A DNA stretch of 17,619 nucleotides from an uncultured Collinsella sp. (GTDB taxonomy: Bacteria; Actinomycetota; Coriobacteriia; Coriobacteriales; Coriobacteriaceae). The notes beneath the pieces are model-generated. The model did no database searches and was not told where the DNA came from. It was given only the letters and a program-made list of their open reading frames with translations. A program made the translations under genes and the position numbers. Positions 8,431-15,500 of this stretch are shown one piece after another. Within the stretch, counting starts at the first letter, position 1. The number at the start of each line of letters is the position of its first letter. Location: assembly GCA_900554325.1 (NCBI GenBank), contig USHA01000043.1, positions 1 to 17,619 on the forward strand. Reading direction: 5' to 3'.

Positions 8431-8479
8431 GTTTCGCGCCCGTTGCCGCGCCGTTTCCAAGATTGCGGCACCGTTTCCA
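8431..8479 (+). promoter_or_regulatory. Tandem direct repeats upstream of amt (possible nitrogen-control site)
   Basis: Two 17-bp direct repeats, TTGCCGCGCCGTTTCCA (8443-8459) and TTGCGGCACCGTTTCCA (8463-8479), match at 15 of 17 positions and start 20 bp apart, about two helical turns. At 8431-8446, GTTTC-N6-GTTGC matches 9 of 10 bases of the inverted actinobacterial GlnR box (GTTTC-N6-GTTAC). No clear -35/-10 pair was found in the 198-bp gap before amt. An operator role is inference. Confidence 0.35.
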
Positions 8480-8581
8480 TTCGACAACGCAGCGTTTAAC
8501 AACGCCGTATCTGGTCTACACCAGTTGCCCCTCGGCCGCATTATGGGCGCCAACAACGTTCATGCGATCAAGGGGGAGCGA

Positions 8582-9859
8582 ATGTACGATACGGGATCGA
8601 CAACGTTTATGCTCATCTGCACCATGCTCGTGTTTTTAATGACACCGGGTCTGGCGTTTTTCTATGGCGGCTTGTCCAGGCGCAAAAATGTCATCAACAC
8701 CATGCTCATGTGCTTTGGCGCCATTGGTCTGGTTGGTGTTCTGTGGATTGTCGCCGGCTGGTCGCTGGCCTACGGTGGCGACGGTTCCAGCCCGTTTATT
8801 GGAGGCCTTGACCAGCTGCTGTGCCTGCCGGTGCTCAACCAGGTGCTGCAGGCGGCCGAGGGCAATGCCGCGGACGGTGTCGTCTACCCGGAGATCATCA
8901 ACATTGCCTTTCAGATGGCGTTTGCCATGATCACTGCTGCTATCGTCACGGGCAGCCTGGCCGGCCGCGTTAAGTTTGGTGCCATGACGGCCTTCCTGGG
9001 CATTTGGCTGCTTGTGGTCTATGCGCCGCTTGCCCACATGGTGTGGGGCGGCGAGGGCTCCTTTATCGGCGACATCATCGGTGCACTCGACTTTGCCGGC
9101 GGCGACGTGGTGCACATTTCGTCCGGTCTTACCGGCCTGATCCTCTGCTTAATGCTTGGCCGTCGTCGCGGTTTTGGCATGGTGAGCTACCGTCCGCATA
9201 ACGTGCCGTTTGTGGCGTTGGGCGCCGGGCTGCTTTGGTTTGGCTGGTTTGGCTTTAACGGCGGCAGCGAGTTTAAGGCCGACGCCGTGGCCGCGCTTGC
9301 CATCCTCAACACCGTGACGGCCAGCGCGGCGGGCATGGTCTCGTGGCTTGCCGTCGAGCGCGTGCACACCGGTCGCCCCACGCTGGTGGGCGCCAGCACC
9401 GGTCTGGTTGCGGGCCTTGTGGTGGTCACGCCCGGCGCGGGCTTTGTCGAGCCGTGGGCAGCGCTGGTTATGGGCCTGATCGTGTCGCCCGTCTGCTACT
9501 TGGCCATCAGCCATCTTAAGACCAAGTTCGGCTACGACGATGCGCTCGACGCGTTCGGTTGCCACGGTATCGGCGGCATCTTGGGCGGCGTGCTCACGGG
9601 CCTGTTCTGTGTGCCGGAGCTCTCGTGGACCGGTAAGGGTGGTCTGTTCTACACGGGCGACGTGTCGCTGCTCATCTCGCAGATTTTGGGCATTGTGGTG
9701 ACGGTTGCTATTGTGCTGGTGCTCGATTTGGTGATCGCCGCAGTGGTCAAGGCGCTGCTCCACGGCAGCCTGCGCGTGGACGAGGCCGACGAGGCGCTGG
9801 GCTTGGATGCGAGTCAGCACGGCGAGAGCGCGTATCCCTCCTTCTCGGGACTTGACTAG
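8582..9859 (+). CDS. amt: Ammonium transporter (Amt family)
   Basis: This 425-residue integral membrane channel takes up ammonium; family members are trimers with about 11 helices. Key features are FYGGLSRRKN in the first loop (27-36), the AHMVWGG family signature (151-157), DFAGGDVVHISSG with pore His178, GWFGFNGGS (221-229), and DAFGCHGIGGILGG with pore His328; together these provide the twin-histidine conduction site. The C-terminal tail (after about residue 395) is the cytoplasmic region that contacts PII. The start at 8582 is set by AGGGGGAG just upstream; the in-frame ATG at 8525 adds 19 non-family residues. The next gene encodes a PII protein, the standard amt-glnK pairing. Confidence 0.95.
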   Translation: MYDTGSTTFMLICTMLVFLMTPGLAFFYGGLSRRKNVINTMLMCFGAIGLVGVLWIVAGWSLAYGGDGSSPFIGGLDQLLCLPVLNQVLQAAEGNAADGVVYPEIINIAFQMAFAMITAAIVTGSLAGRVKFGAMTAFLGIWLLVVYAPLAHMVWGGEGSFIGDIIGALDFAGGDVVHISSGLTGLILCLMLGRRRGFGMVSYRPHNVPFVALGAGLLWFGWFGFNGGSEFKADAVAALAILNTVTASAAGMVSWLAVERVHTGRPTLVGASTGLVAGLVVVTPGAGFVEPWAALVMGLIVSPVCYLAISHLKTKFGYDDALDAFGCHGIGGILGGVLTGLFCVPELSWTGKGGLFYTGDVSLLISQILGIVVTVAIVLVLDLVIAAVVKALLHGSLRVDEADEALGLDASQHGESAYPSFSGLD

Positions 9860-9860
9860 C

Positions 9861-9969
9861 GGCACGGCTTCCCAGGCACCCGACCTTGCCCCTCAAACCG
9901 TCGCTTGCGTACCGAAGTACGCGGCGCTCCTCTTTCGGGGCAATCTCGGGCACCTGGAAAACCCGTGCC
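9861..9969. repeat. 109-bp imperfect inverted-repeat element between amt and the PII gene
   Basis: The ends GGCACGG (9861-9867) and CCGTGCC (9963-9969) are inverted. Inside, 9872-9892 pairs with 9937-9957 at 17 of 21 positions. The centre is a perfect GCGTAC / GTACGC stem (9907-9912, 9917-9922) with a CGAA loop. The whole can fold as one long interrupted hairpin beginning 2 bp after the amt stop. No T-run follows, so it is not a classical terminator. It may be a dispersed intergenic repeat or an RNA processing/stability element separating amt from the PII gene. Confidence 0.7.
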
Positions 9970-10014
9970 ATGTGAAGAACAATCAATTTCTTTTATTAAA
10001 GAGAGGAATTCACT

Positions 10015-10353
10015 ATGAAGAAGATTACGGCGATTGTTCGCGCCGAGAAGCTTGAGGTTCTTAAAGATGCGCTGTTTGCTGCCGATGTTCGCGGTATGAC
10101 TATCAACCAGGTGCAGGGCTGCGGCGCACAGCATGGCTGGAAGGAATACGTGCGCGGCAATGAGTTGCTTGTCAACACGATCCCTAAGGTACAGTTCACG
10201 CTCATTTGTGCCGATGAGCATGTCGACGGAATTGTCGACATCATCTGTAACGCCGCTCGCACCGGTGCCGTTGGAGACGGCAAGATCTGGGTCGAGCCGG
10301 TCGAAGAGGTTATCCGCATACGTACCGGCGAACACGGCCCCGCCGCGGTGTAG
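10015..10353 (+). CDS. glnK: PII-family nitrogen regulator (GlnK/GlnB-like)
   Basis: This 112-residue trimeric signal protein senses ATP/ADP and 2-oxoglutarate and, next to amt, most likely plugs the ammonium channel when nitrogen is plentiful. The fold landmarks are MKKITAIVR, the T-loop from about 36 to 55 (QGCGAQHGWKEYVRGNELLV), IPKVQFTLI with Lys58, and the C-terminal GDGKIWVEPVEEVIRIRTGE with Lys90 and Arg101/Arg103-type residues. Gln39, a ligand for Mg-ATP/2-oxoglutarate, is kept. By alignment to E. coli GlnB, Tyr46 is Val and the modified Tyr51 is Leu, so uridylylation or adenylylation at that site is not possible. AGAGAGG lies 8 nt before the ATG. A long structured repeat separates it from amt. 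Confidence 0.93.
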   Translation: MKKITAIVRAEKLEVLKDALFAADVRGMTINQVQGCGAQHGWKEYVRGNELLVNTIPKVQFTLICADEHVDGIVDIICNAARTGAVGDGKIWVEPVEEVIRIRTGEHGPAAV

Positions 10354-10369
10354 GACAATCTTTCGCCTG

Positions 10370-10399
10370 ACGGGCGTGCCTCTCTTGGGGCACGCCCGT
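10370..10399 (+). terminator. Hairpin after the PII gene, likely terminator
   Basis: ACGGGCGTGCC (10370-10380) pairs perfectly with GGCACGCCCGT (10389-10399) around an 8-nt loop, 17 bp after the PII stop. The following bases (TCTCGTCTAC) are only moderately T-rich, so termination may be incomplete. The -35 box proposed for the next gene lies inside the loop and right arm. Confidence 0.65.
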
Positions 10400-10412
10400 T
10401 CTCGTCTACAAT
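10385..10412 (+). promoter_or_regulatory. Possible promoter of the HAD gene
   Basis: TTGGGG (10385-10390) and TACAAT (10407-10412) are spaced by 16 bp and would give a short leader that begins just before the AAGGAG ribosome binding site (10425-10430). The -10 is good and the -35 is weak. Confidence 0.4.
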
Positions 10413-10440
10413 ATCGTGCAGACGAAGGAGAGGCATGCCC

Positions 10441-11298
10441 ATGATCAAGATGTTTGCGAGTGACTTAGACGGAACGCTGCTGAACGCCCTGCACGAGGCC
10501 GACGGAACCATCCGCCGCGCCATTCGCGAGCTGACCGAGGCTGGCCTGCATGTGGTTCCCGCGACCGGACGCTCGACGCTGCCGATCGGCGAGCATGGCT
10601 TTACGGGCCTGGCGCTTGACGCCTGCTGCTCCAATGGATCAATCGTGCGCGACAGTCATGGCGAGGTGCTCAAAACCTGGACCATCGATCCGCAGGTTAC
10701 CGAGGAGCTGCTCAAGGCATTCCCGGACATTTGCTTCGACTGCTCCACGCCCGATGGCATGTTCTCGAGCGGTTCGTTCGAGATGCATCAGGCGGGCTTT
10801 AAAAAGGACAGCCCCATCAAGCGTATTGTGATGCGCGGCATGCGTGCACGTGGCGGGTATCACGAGGAGCAGTATTTCGACCAGTCGATCGGTGACATCC
10901 TGCGCCACGATGTGTGCAAGATCAACTGCCGCGTGACCTCGCCCGAGCTGGAGCGCGACCTTAAGGCATATTTGGCCGAGCGATCGGACCGCGTGGTCAA
11001 CGCGCCGTTCGATCCGGTGATGTTCGAGATCACGGACGTGGCGTGCAACAAGGGCGAGAGCGTGGCCTGGCTGGCGGGCAACTACGGTATTGCCGAGGAC
11101 GAGGTCGCGGTTTACGGCGACGGCGGCAACGACATCGCCATGCTCAAGCGTTTCCGTCACAGCTATGCCACCAAGAATGGCAGTGACGCGGCCAAGGCCG
11201 CCGCGAGCGCGACTATCGGCAGCTGCATGGTTCACGCCGTTCCCAAACACATGCTCGCCACCATGCACAAGCAAAACTCCCGCACCGTCATCGAATGA
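10441..11298 (+). CDS. Cof-type HAD-IIB family phosphatase
   Basis: This soluble haloacid-dehalogenase-type hydrolase of 285 residues (287 if the in-frame ATG at 10435 is used) dephosphorylates small sugar-phosphate or cofactor-like substrates. Motif I is FASDLDGTLL, with the nucleophile and acid/base aspartates. Motif II falls in PATGRS, motif III is the Lys of CNKGESVAWLA, and motif IV is YGDGGNDIAML near residue 230. The middle section (about 85-195) is the C2B cap that sets specificity. Homologues start at MIK, and AAGGAG is 10 nt before 10441 but only 4 nt before 10435, so 10441 is preferred. It appears to be a single-gene unit between two hairpins. The physiological substrate cannot be inferred. 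Confidence 0.9.
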   Translation: MIKMFASDLDGTLLNALHEADGTIRRAIRELTEAGLHVVPATGRSTLPIGEHGFTGLALDACCSNGSIVRDSHGEVLKTWTIDPQVTEELLKAFPDICFDCSTPDGMFSSGSFEMHQAGFKKDSPIKRIVMRGMRARGGYHEEQYFDQSIGDILRHDVCKINCRVTSPELERDLKAYLAERSDRVVNAPFDPVMFEITDVACNKGESVAWLAGNYGIAEDEVAVYGDGGNDIAMLKRFRHSYATKNGSDAAKAAASATIGSCMVHAVPKHMLATMHKQNSRTVIE

Positions 11299-11299
11299 T

Positions 11300-11326
11300 G
11301 TGACAAAAGGACTGTCCTTTTGTCAC
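11300..11326. terminator. Perfect hairpin after the HAD gene; copy of a dispersed element
   Basis: GTGACAAAAGGA (11300-11311) and TCCTTTTGTCAC (11315-11326) form a perfect 12-bp stem with a CTG loop, starting 1 bp after the HAD stop codon. It probably ends that transcript. The sequence is closely repeated at 11731-11765. Confidence 0.7.
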
Positions 11327-11341
11327 GAGGGCCCTGCACCC

Positions 11342-11371
11342 TTGGCATGCGAACATATATTCGTATATATA
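11342..11371 (+). promoter_or_regulatory. Promoter upstream of the 41-codon gene
   Basis: TTGGCA (11342-11347, 5 of 6 to consensus) is followed by an AT-rich block with TATATA at 11364-11369 (16-bp spacing) or 11366-11371 (18-bp spacing). It would give a leader of about 75 nt before the small gene. The local AT richness stands out in this GC-rich region. Confidence 0.5.
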
Positions 11372-11453
11372 ACTAAGTTTTGATAGAATCGGTATCGTTG
11401 ACGGCAGCTCCATGTGTCGGGCAGCGCCCTCCATCTGATGGGAGGTGATGCCC

Positions 11454-11579
11454 ATGACCGATTTGATTGATTTCGTGAGACTTCTGACCGCTTTGGTCTC
11501 GTTCTTCACGGCGCTTGTCGGCCTTTCCGAGGCACTCAAGCAGCGTTCGAAGCGCAACAGAAGGGGTCGCCGCCGCTAA
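11454..11579 (+). CDS. 41-residue single-helix membrane peptide, holin-like/type I toxin-like
   Basis: This very short gene starts at ATG 11454, 8 nt after the strong ribosome binding site GGGAGG (11440-11445); an in-frame ATG at 11448 is too close to it. The peptide has a short acidic start (MTDLID), one hydrophobic helix (about residues 8-24, with LLTALVSFFTALVGL), and a strongly basic Arg/Lys-rich tail of about 13 residues. This is the layout of small type I toxins such as the TxpA/BsrG and holin-like groups, but no sequence identity to a named family can be claimed. CCTCC at 11428-11432 can pair with GGAGG of the ribosome binding site, giving a translation-limiting leader hairpin, also typical of such toxins. 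A convergent promoter lies downstream. Confidence 0.55.
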   Translation: MTDLIDFVRLLTALVSFFTALVGLSEALKQRSKRNRRGRRR

Positions 11580-11591
11580 GGCGTTGACCCC
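11563..11591. terminator. Hairpin overlapping the stop codon of the 41-codon gene
   Basis: GGGGTC (11563-11568) pairs with GACCCC (11586-11591), and CGCC (11571-11574) pairs with GGCG (11580-11583) across a 2x2 internal loop; the TAA stop is in the apical loop. On the minus strand a weakly T-rich tail follows, so it could end the proposed antisense RNA. Confidence 0.45.
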
Positions 11592-11603
11592 CTAATGCAA
11601 ACA

Positions 11604-11640
11604 ACGGCGCTGCCCAGCTTTCCAGAACTTGGGCTGCCGT
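11604..11640 (+). terminator. Hairpin downstream of the 41-codon gene, likely 3' end of its mRNA
   Basis: ACGGCG (11604-11609) with TGCCGT (11635-11640) and GCCCA (11612-11616) with TGGGC (11630-11634) make an 11-bp stem with a 2-nt bulge. The downstream T content is modest (CGACACTATTCT). It is the best 3' end for the toxin-like mRNA and the 5' structure of the proposed antisense RNA. Confidence 0.5.
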
Positions 11641-11647
11641 CGACACT

Positions 11648-11676
11648 ATTCTACCCACGAATGACATTTTGAACAA
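11648..11676 (-). promoter_or_regulatory. Convergent minus-strand promoter (proposed antisense RNA)
   Basis: On the minus strand, TTGTTC (11671-11676) and TAGAAT (11648-11653) are separated by exactly 17 bp. No ORF of interest starts downstream on that strand, which points to a noncoding product directed at the small gene. Confidence 0.5.
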
Positions 11677-11730
11677 TCGGTAATGCCGCTCTAAAAGCCT
11701 GGCACAACCGGCACAACCTAGGCGGTCGCT

Positions 11731-11765
11731 GGATGTGACAAAGAGGCTGCCCCTTTGTCACATCC
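11731..11765. repeat. Hairpin element, second copy of the 11300 type
   Basis: GGATGTGACAAAG (11731-11743) and CTTTGTCACATCC (11753-11765) form a perfect 13-bp stem, extended by two G-C pairs after an A-C mismatch, with a CTG loop. The core TGTGACAAA...CTG...TTTGTCAC is shared with 11300-11326. It lies upstream of the TetR-type gene and may end transcripts entering from the left. Confidence 0.7.
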
Positions 11766-11788
11766 AAAATATTGCCTTTACGTGTTGA

Positions 11789-11833
11789 TGCACACGGTGT
11801 GCAATAATACTCGCACTGTGCAATAGCGCACAG
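11789..11833. promoter_or_regulatory. Palindromic operator region of the TetR-type regulator
   Basis: A perfect palindrome TGCACAC-G-GTGTGCA (11789-11803) is followed by CTGTGC-N6-GCACAG (11816-11833). The 9-mer TGTGCAATA occurs at 11798 and 11818, 20 bp apart. An AT-rich -10-like stretch (AATAATAC) lies between the two sites, so a bound repressor would block transcription. This suggests autoregulation by the TetR-type protein and control of the large gene behind it. The exact -35 box is unclear. Confidence 0.55.
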
Positions 11834-11854
11834 GTTGAGTAACAAGGAGGACGC

Positions 11855-12565
11855 TTGTCCCAGCTCGAGAAATGCGATCGCCGGTCCCTTCGCTCGCAGC
11901 GTGCCCTTCGCCAGGCACTTGCCAGCGAGCTTGCCGAAAGCGGCGACCTTTCGCGCATTAATGTCGCGTCGCTCACCGAGCGCGCCGGCCTTACGCGTCG
12001 CACGTTCTATTCGCACTACCGCGATATTCCCGACTTTATCAATCAAATCGAGGATGGCTTGCTGGCCGAGATCCGTGAGCGCATTGAGCTCATCACCGCA
12101 GCTCAGCTGCCCGACCTCTATCACAACATCGATGAGCTCGAGCCGGCGCCCGGTTCGGTTGAGCTGCTGCGTTATCTTGCGGCCAACCGCGACTTAATCG
12201 GTGCGCTGCTGGGTCCGGGCGGCGACCAGGCCTTCATTAAAAGGATCATCGACACCGCTCGTGAGGCCGTGGTGCCGCGTGCGCAGACGGGCATTTTGGG
12301 CCTGGCGCTGGGCACGTTCTTTGACTACTACGTCACCTACGTCGTGAGCGCCGAGGTCGGCATGATTCAGCGCTGGTTTGAGCGTGGGCTCACCGAATCG
12401 CCCGAGGCCATGGCGCGCATTATGACGGTGCTCGCTTTTGTGCGCCCTGGTGACCTGTATGGCCAACCCATCGATATCAACGTGCCGGAATACGGCATGA
12501 AGCTATTGAACCTGCAGCTCGAGGACGCGGCCGACACCGCCGCAACCGTCGAGTCCAACAACTAA
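11855..12565 (+). CDS. TetR/AcrR-family transcriptional regulator
   Basis: This 236-residue DNA-binding protein has an N-terminal TetR domain with the helix-turn-helix near residues 37-56 (VASLTERAGLTRRTFYSHY), and a helical ligand/dimer domain with a LGTFFDYYVTYVV segment resembling the TetR C-terminal type found in DhaS-like regulators. The start is TTG at 11855, with AAGGAGG ending 4 nt before it; a rare start codon may limit the amount made. Palindromes at 11789-11833 are the likely operator. It ends 11 bp before the dehydratase-activase gene, so both are one transcript and the regulator probably controls that gene in answer to an acyl-CoA or related metabolite (inference). Confidence 0.88.
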   Translation: MSQLEKCDRRSLRSQRALRQALASELAESGDLSRINVASLTERAGLTRRTFYSHYRDIPDFINQIEDGLLAEIRERIELITAAQLPDLYHNIDELEPAPGSVELLRYLAANRDLIGALLGPGGDQAFIKRIIDTAREAVVPRAQTGILGLALGTFFDYYVTYVVSAEVGMIQRWFERGLTESPEAMARIMTVLAFVRPGDLYGQPIDINVPEYGMKLLNLQLEDAADTAATVESNN

Positions 12566-12576
12566 GAGGAGAGACA

Positions 12577-15500
12577 ATGAGCAAACTCGTCGAGGGCATC
12601 AAAGACCGCATGGTCGCTGCTGCACGCGAGGCCGCGCCCGCCGTGGTGGACGCCGCGCAGAAGGCCGCGACCGCGGCTGCCGAGAAAGTTGCCGAGGCAG
12701 TTGCCGATGCCAAGAACGCGGCAGGGGAGACGTCCGTCGCTAGCGAGCCCGCCACCGCTACCGAGCCCGTAGCCGCCGGCCAGGCCCCCGAAGGCGCGAT
12801 CTTCAACCCCGAGAACGCCCGCGGCAACCTGCACCTGGGCATCGACGTGGGCTCCACCACCGTTAAACTTGCCGTCCTCAACGACGACAACCAGATCGTC
12901 TACGCCAAGTACCAGCGCCACCACACCGACGTCCGCGCCTGCGCCCGCGACCTGTTCGAGGGCGCTGCGACCGTGCTGCCGACGGCCCAGATGACCTGCG
13001 CCATTACCGGCTCGGGCGGCCTGCTGCTGTCCCAGTGGCTCGACCTGGAGTTTGTCCAGGAGGTCATCGCCAGCAAGCGCGCTGTCGAGACCCTCATCCC
13101 GGCCACCGATGTCGCCATCGAGCTGGGCGGCGAGGACGCCAAGATCATCTACTTCGACAACGGCATCGAGCAGCGCATGAACGGCACCTGTGCCGGCGGT
13201 ACGGGCGCGTTCATCGACCAGATGGCAACCCTGCTGCACACCGACGCCAGCGGCCTTAACGAACTCGCGGCCAACGCCACCACCATCTATCCCATCGCCA
13301 GCCGCTGCGGCGTTTTTGCCAAGACCGACGTCCAGCCGCTGCTCAACGAGGGCGCCCGCCCCGAGGACGTGGCGGCCTCCATCTTCCAAGCCGTCGTGAC
13401 CCAGACCATCTCGGGCCTGGCGTGCGGCCGTCCCATTCGCGGCAACGTCGCCTTCCTGGGCGGCCCGCTGCAGTATCTCTCTGAGCTGCGCCACCGCTTC
13501 TACCTCACGCTCAACCTGGACGAAGAGCACCGCATTGTGCCCCAAAACGCTCACCTATTTGTGGCGAGCGGCGCCGCCATGGCGCACGAGTCCAACAAGC
13601 TCAGCACGTTCCCGCAGCTCATCGAGGCCATCGACAGCTTGGGTGACACGCAGGGTGCCGAGGTCGAGCGCCTGGATCCGCTCTTTGCCACCGACGAGGA
13701 TTTTGCCGAGTTCAAGACTCGCCACGACACCGAGGTCGTCCCCAAGGGTAAGCTCGACGGCTACACCGGCCGCGTGTTCATCGGTATCGACGCCGGTTCC
13801 ACCACCATGAAGGCCGCGCTCGTGGGCGAGGACGGCCAGCTGTTGCACACCTGGTACGGCAACAACAACGGTGACATCCTGGGCACGGCCAAGGTCATCA
13901 TGGCCGATTTCTACAACCACATCCCCGCCGGCTGCACCATCGGCCACGTGACCACCACGGGCTACGGCGAGGCACTGCTCATCGAGGCCCTCAAGGCCGA
14001 TTCCGGCGAGATCGAGACCGTCGCGCACCTGCGCGGCGCCAAGGCATTCCTGCCCGGCGTCGAGTTTATCCTGGACATTGGCGGCCAGGACATGAAGTGT
14101 CTGCGCGTCAAGGACGGCGTCATCGAGCACATCATGCTCAACGAGGCTTGCTCGTCGGGCTGCGGCAGCTTTATCGAGAGTTTCGCCGTGTCTATGAACA
14201 TGGACGTGCGCGCGTTCGCCGATGCCGCCATCCATGCTAAGGCTCCCGTCGACCTGGGCAGCCGCTGCACGGTCTTTATGAACTCGCGCGTCAAGCAGGC
14301 GCAAAAGGAAGGCGCCACGGTGGGCGACATCGCGGCCGGCCTGTCCTATTCCGTCATCAAGAACGCCCTGTTCAAGGTCATTAAGCTGCGCGACCCCAAG
14401 GAGATCGGCAGCCAGGTGATCGTCCAGGGCGGCACCTTTATGTCCGATGCTACGCTGCGTGCGTTTGAGCAGCTCACCGGCGTTCATGCCGTACGTCCCG
14501 ACATCGCCGGCTGCATGGGCGCCTACGGTGCGGCCCTGCTCGCCCGCGATCGCGCCGGCGCCGACGGCACTTCGACCATCCTCTCGGCCGAGGACATCGC
14601 GCACCTTACCGTGACGCAAAAGCATGTCCGTTGCGGCCGTTGCTCTAACAACTGCCAGCTTACCGTCAACGATTTTGGCGGCGGCAGGCGCTTCATTACC
14701 GGCAACCGCTGCGAGAAGGGCGCCGGCCACAAAAAGCAAAAGACCGAGGCCCCCAACCTCTTCAAAAAGAAAAACGAGCTGCTCTTTAACCGCGAGGTTC
14801 TGAGTCCCGACGAGGCCCCGCGCGGCACCGTGGGTATCCCCCGTGCGCTCAACATGTACGAGAACTACCCCTTCTGGCATGCGTTCTTTACGCGCCTGGG
14901 CTTTAGCGTGCAGCTGTCCGACCAGTCGAGCAAAAAGACCTACCAGGCGGGCATCGAGTCCATGCCGTCCGAGAGCGTGTGCTACCCGGCAAAGATGAGC
15001 CACGGCCATGTGATGAACCTCATCGACCGCGATGTCGACTTCATCTGGATGCCGTGCGTGCGCTGGGAGCGCAAGGAGGATCCGACGGCTGGCAACTGTT
15101 ACAACTGCCCCATCGTCATGAGCTACCCCACAGCGCTGGCGCTCAATATCGACGAGATCCGCGAGCAGAACATCGAGTTCCTGTACCCGTTTGTGCCCTA
15201 TCACGACAAGACCGAGCTTAAGCGCCGTCTGTACCAGGTGCTCGCCGTCGACCGTGTGGCCGATGCTGAGGCCGGTCGCGGTCGCGTGCGTGGACCCAAG
15301 ATCACGCGCTCCGAGGTCGATGCCGCCGTCAACGCTGCTTTTGAGGCCGATGCGCGCTTCCACGAGGACATCCAGACCATGGGCGAGGAGGCTCTCAAGT
15401 GGGTCGAGGACCACGGCGGCCACGGCATCGTACTCGCCGGTCGTCCCTACCATAACGACCCCGAGATCAACCATGCCCTGCCCGAGCTTATTTCGAGCTT

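Larger units (their letters stand above)
11555..11641 (-). ncRNA. Putative antisense RNA to the 3' end of the small membrane-peptide gene
   Basis: A minus-strand promoter (11648-11676) would start an RNA near 11641. It would run through the hairpin at 11604-11640 and could stop after the hairpin at 11563-11591, where the minus strand reads GACCCCTTCTGTT. The RNA would be about 85 nt and would overlap the last 25 or so bases of the peptide gene and its 3' untranslated region. This resembles the convergent TxpA/RatA arrangement. The RNA itself is inferred and its ends are approximate. Confidence 0.35.

Noticed and set aside
8525..8581. Upstream ATG extending amt by 19 codons
   Set aside because: AGGGGGAG directly precedes the ATG at 8582, and the extension lacks family character.
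12562..13554. 330-codon minus-strand open frame overlapping the start of the dehydratase-activase gene
   Set aside because: Gly/Val/Asp-rich shadow with no ribosome binding site or motif; it overlaps the confirmed activase domain.
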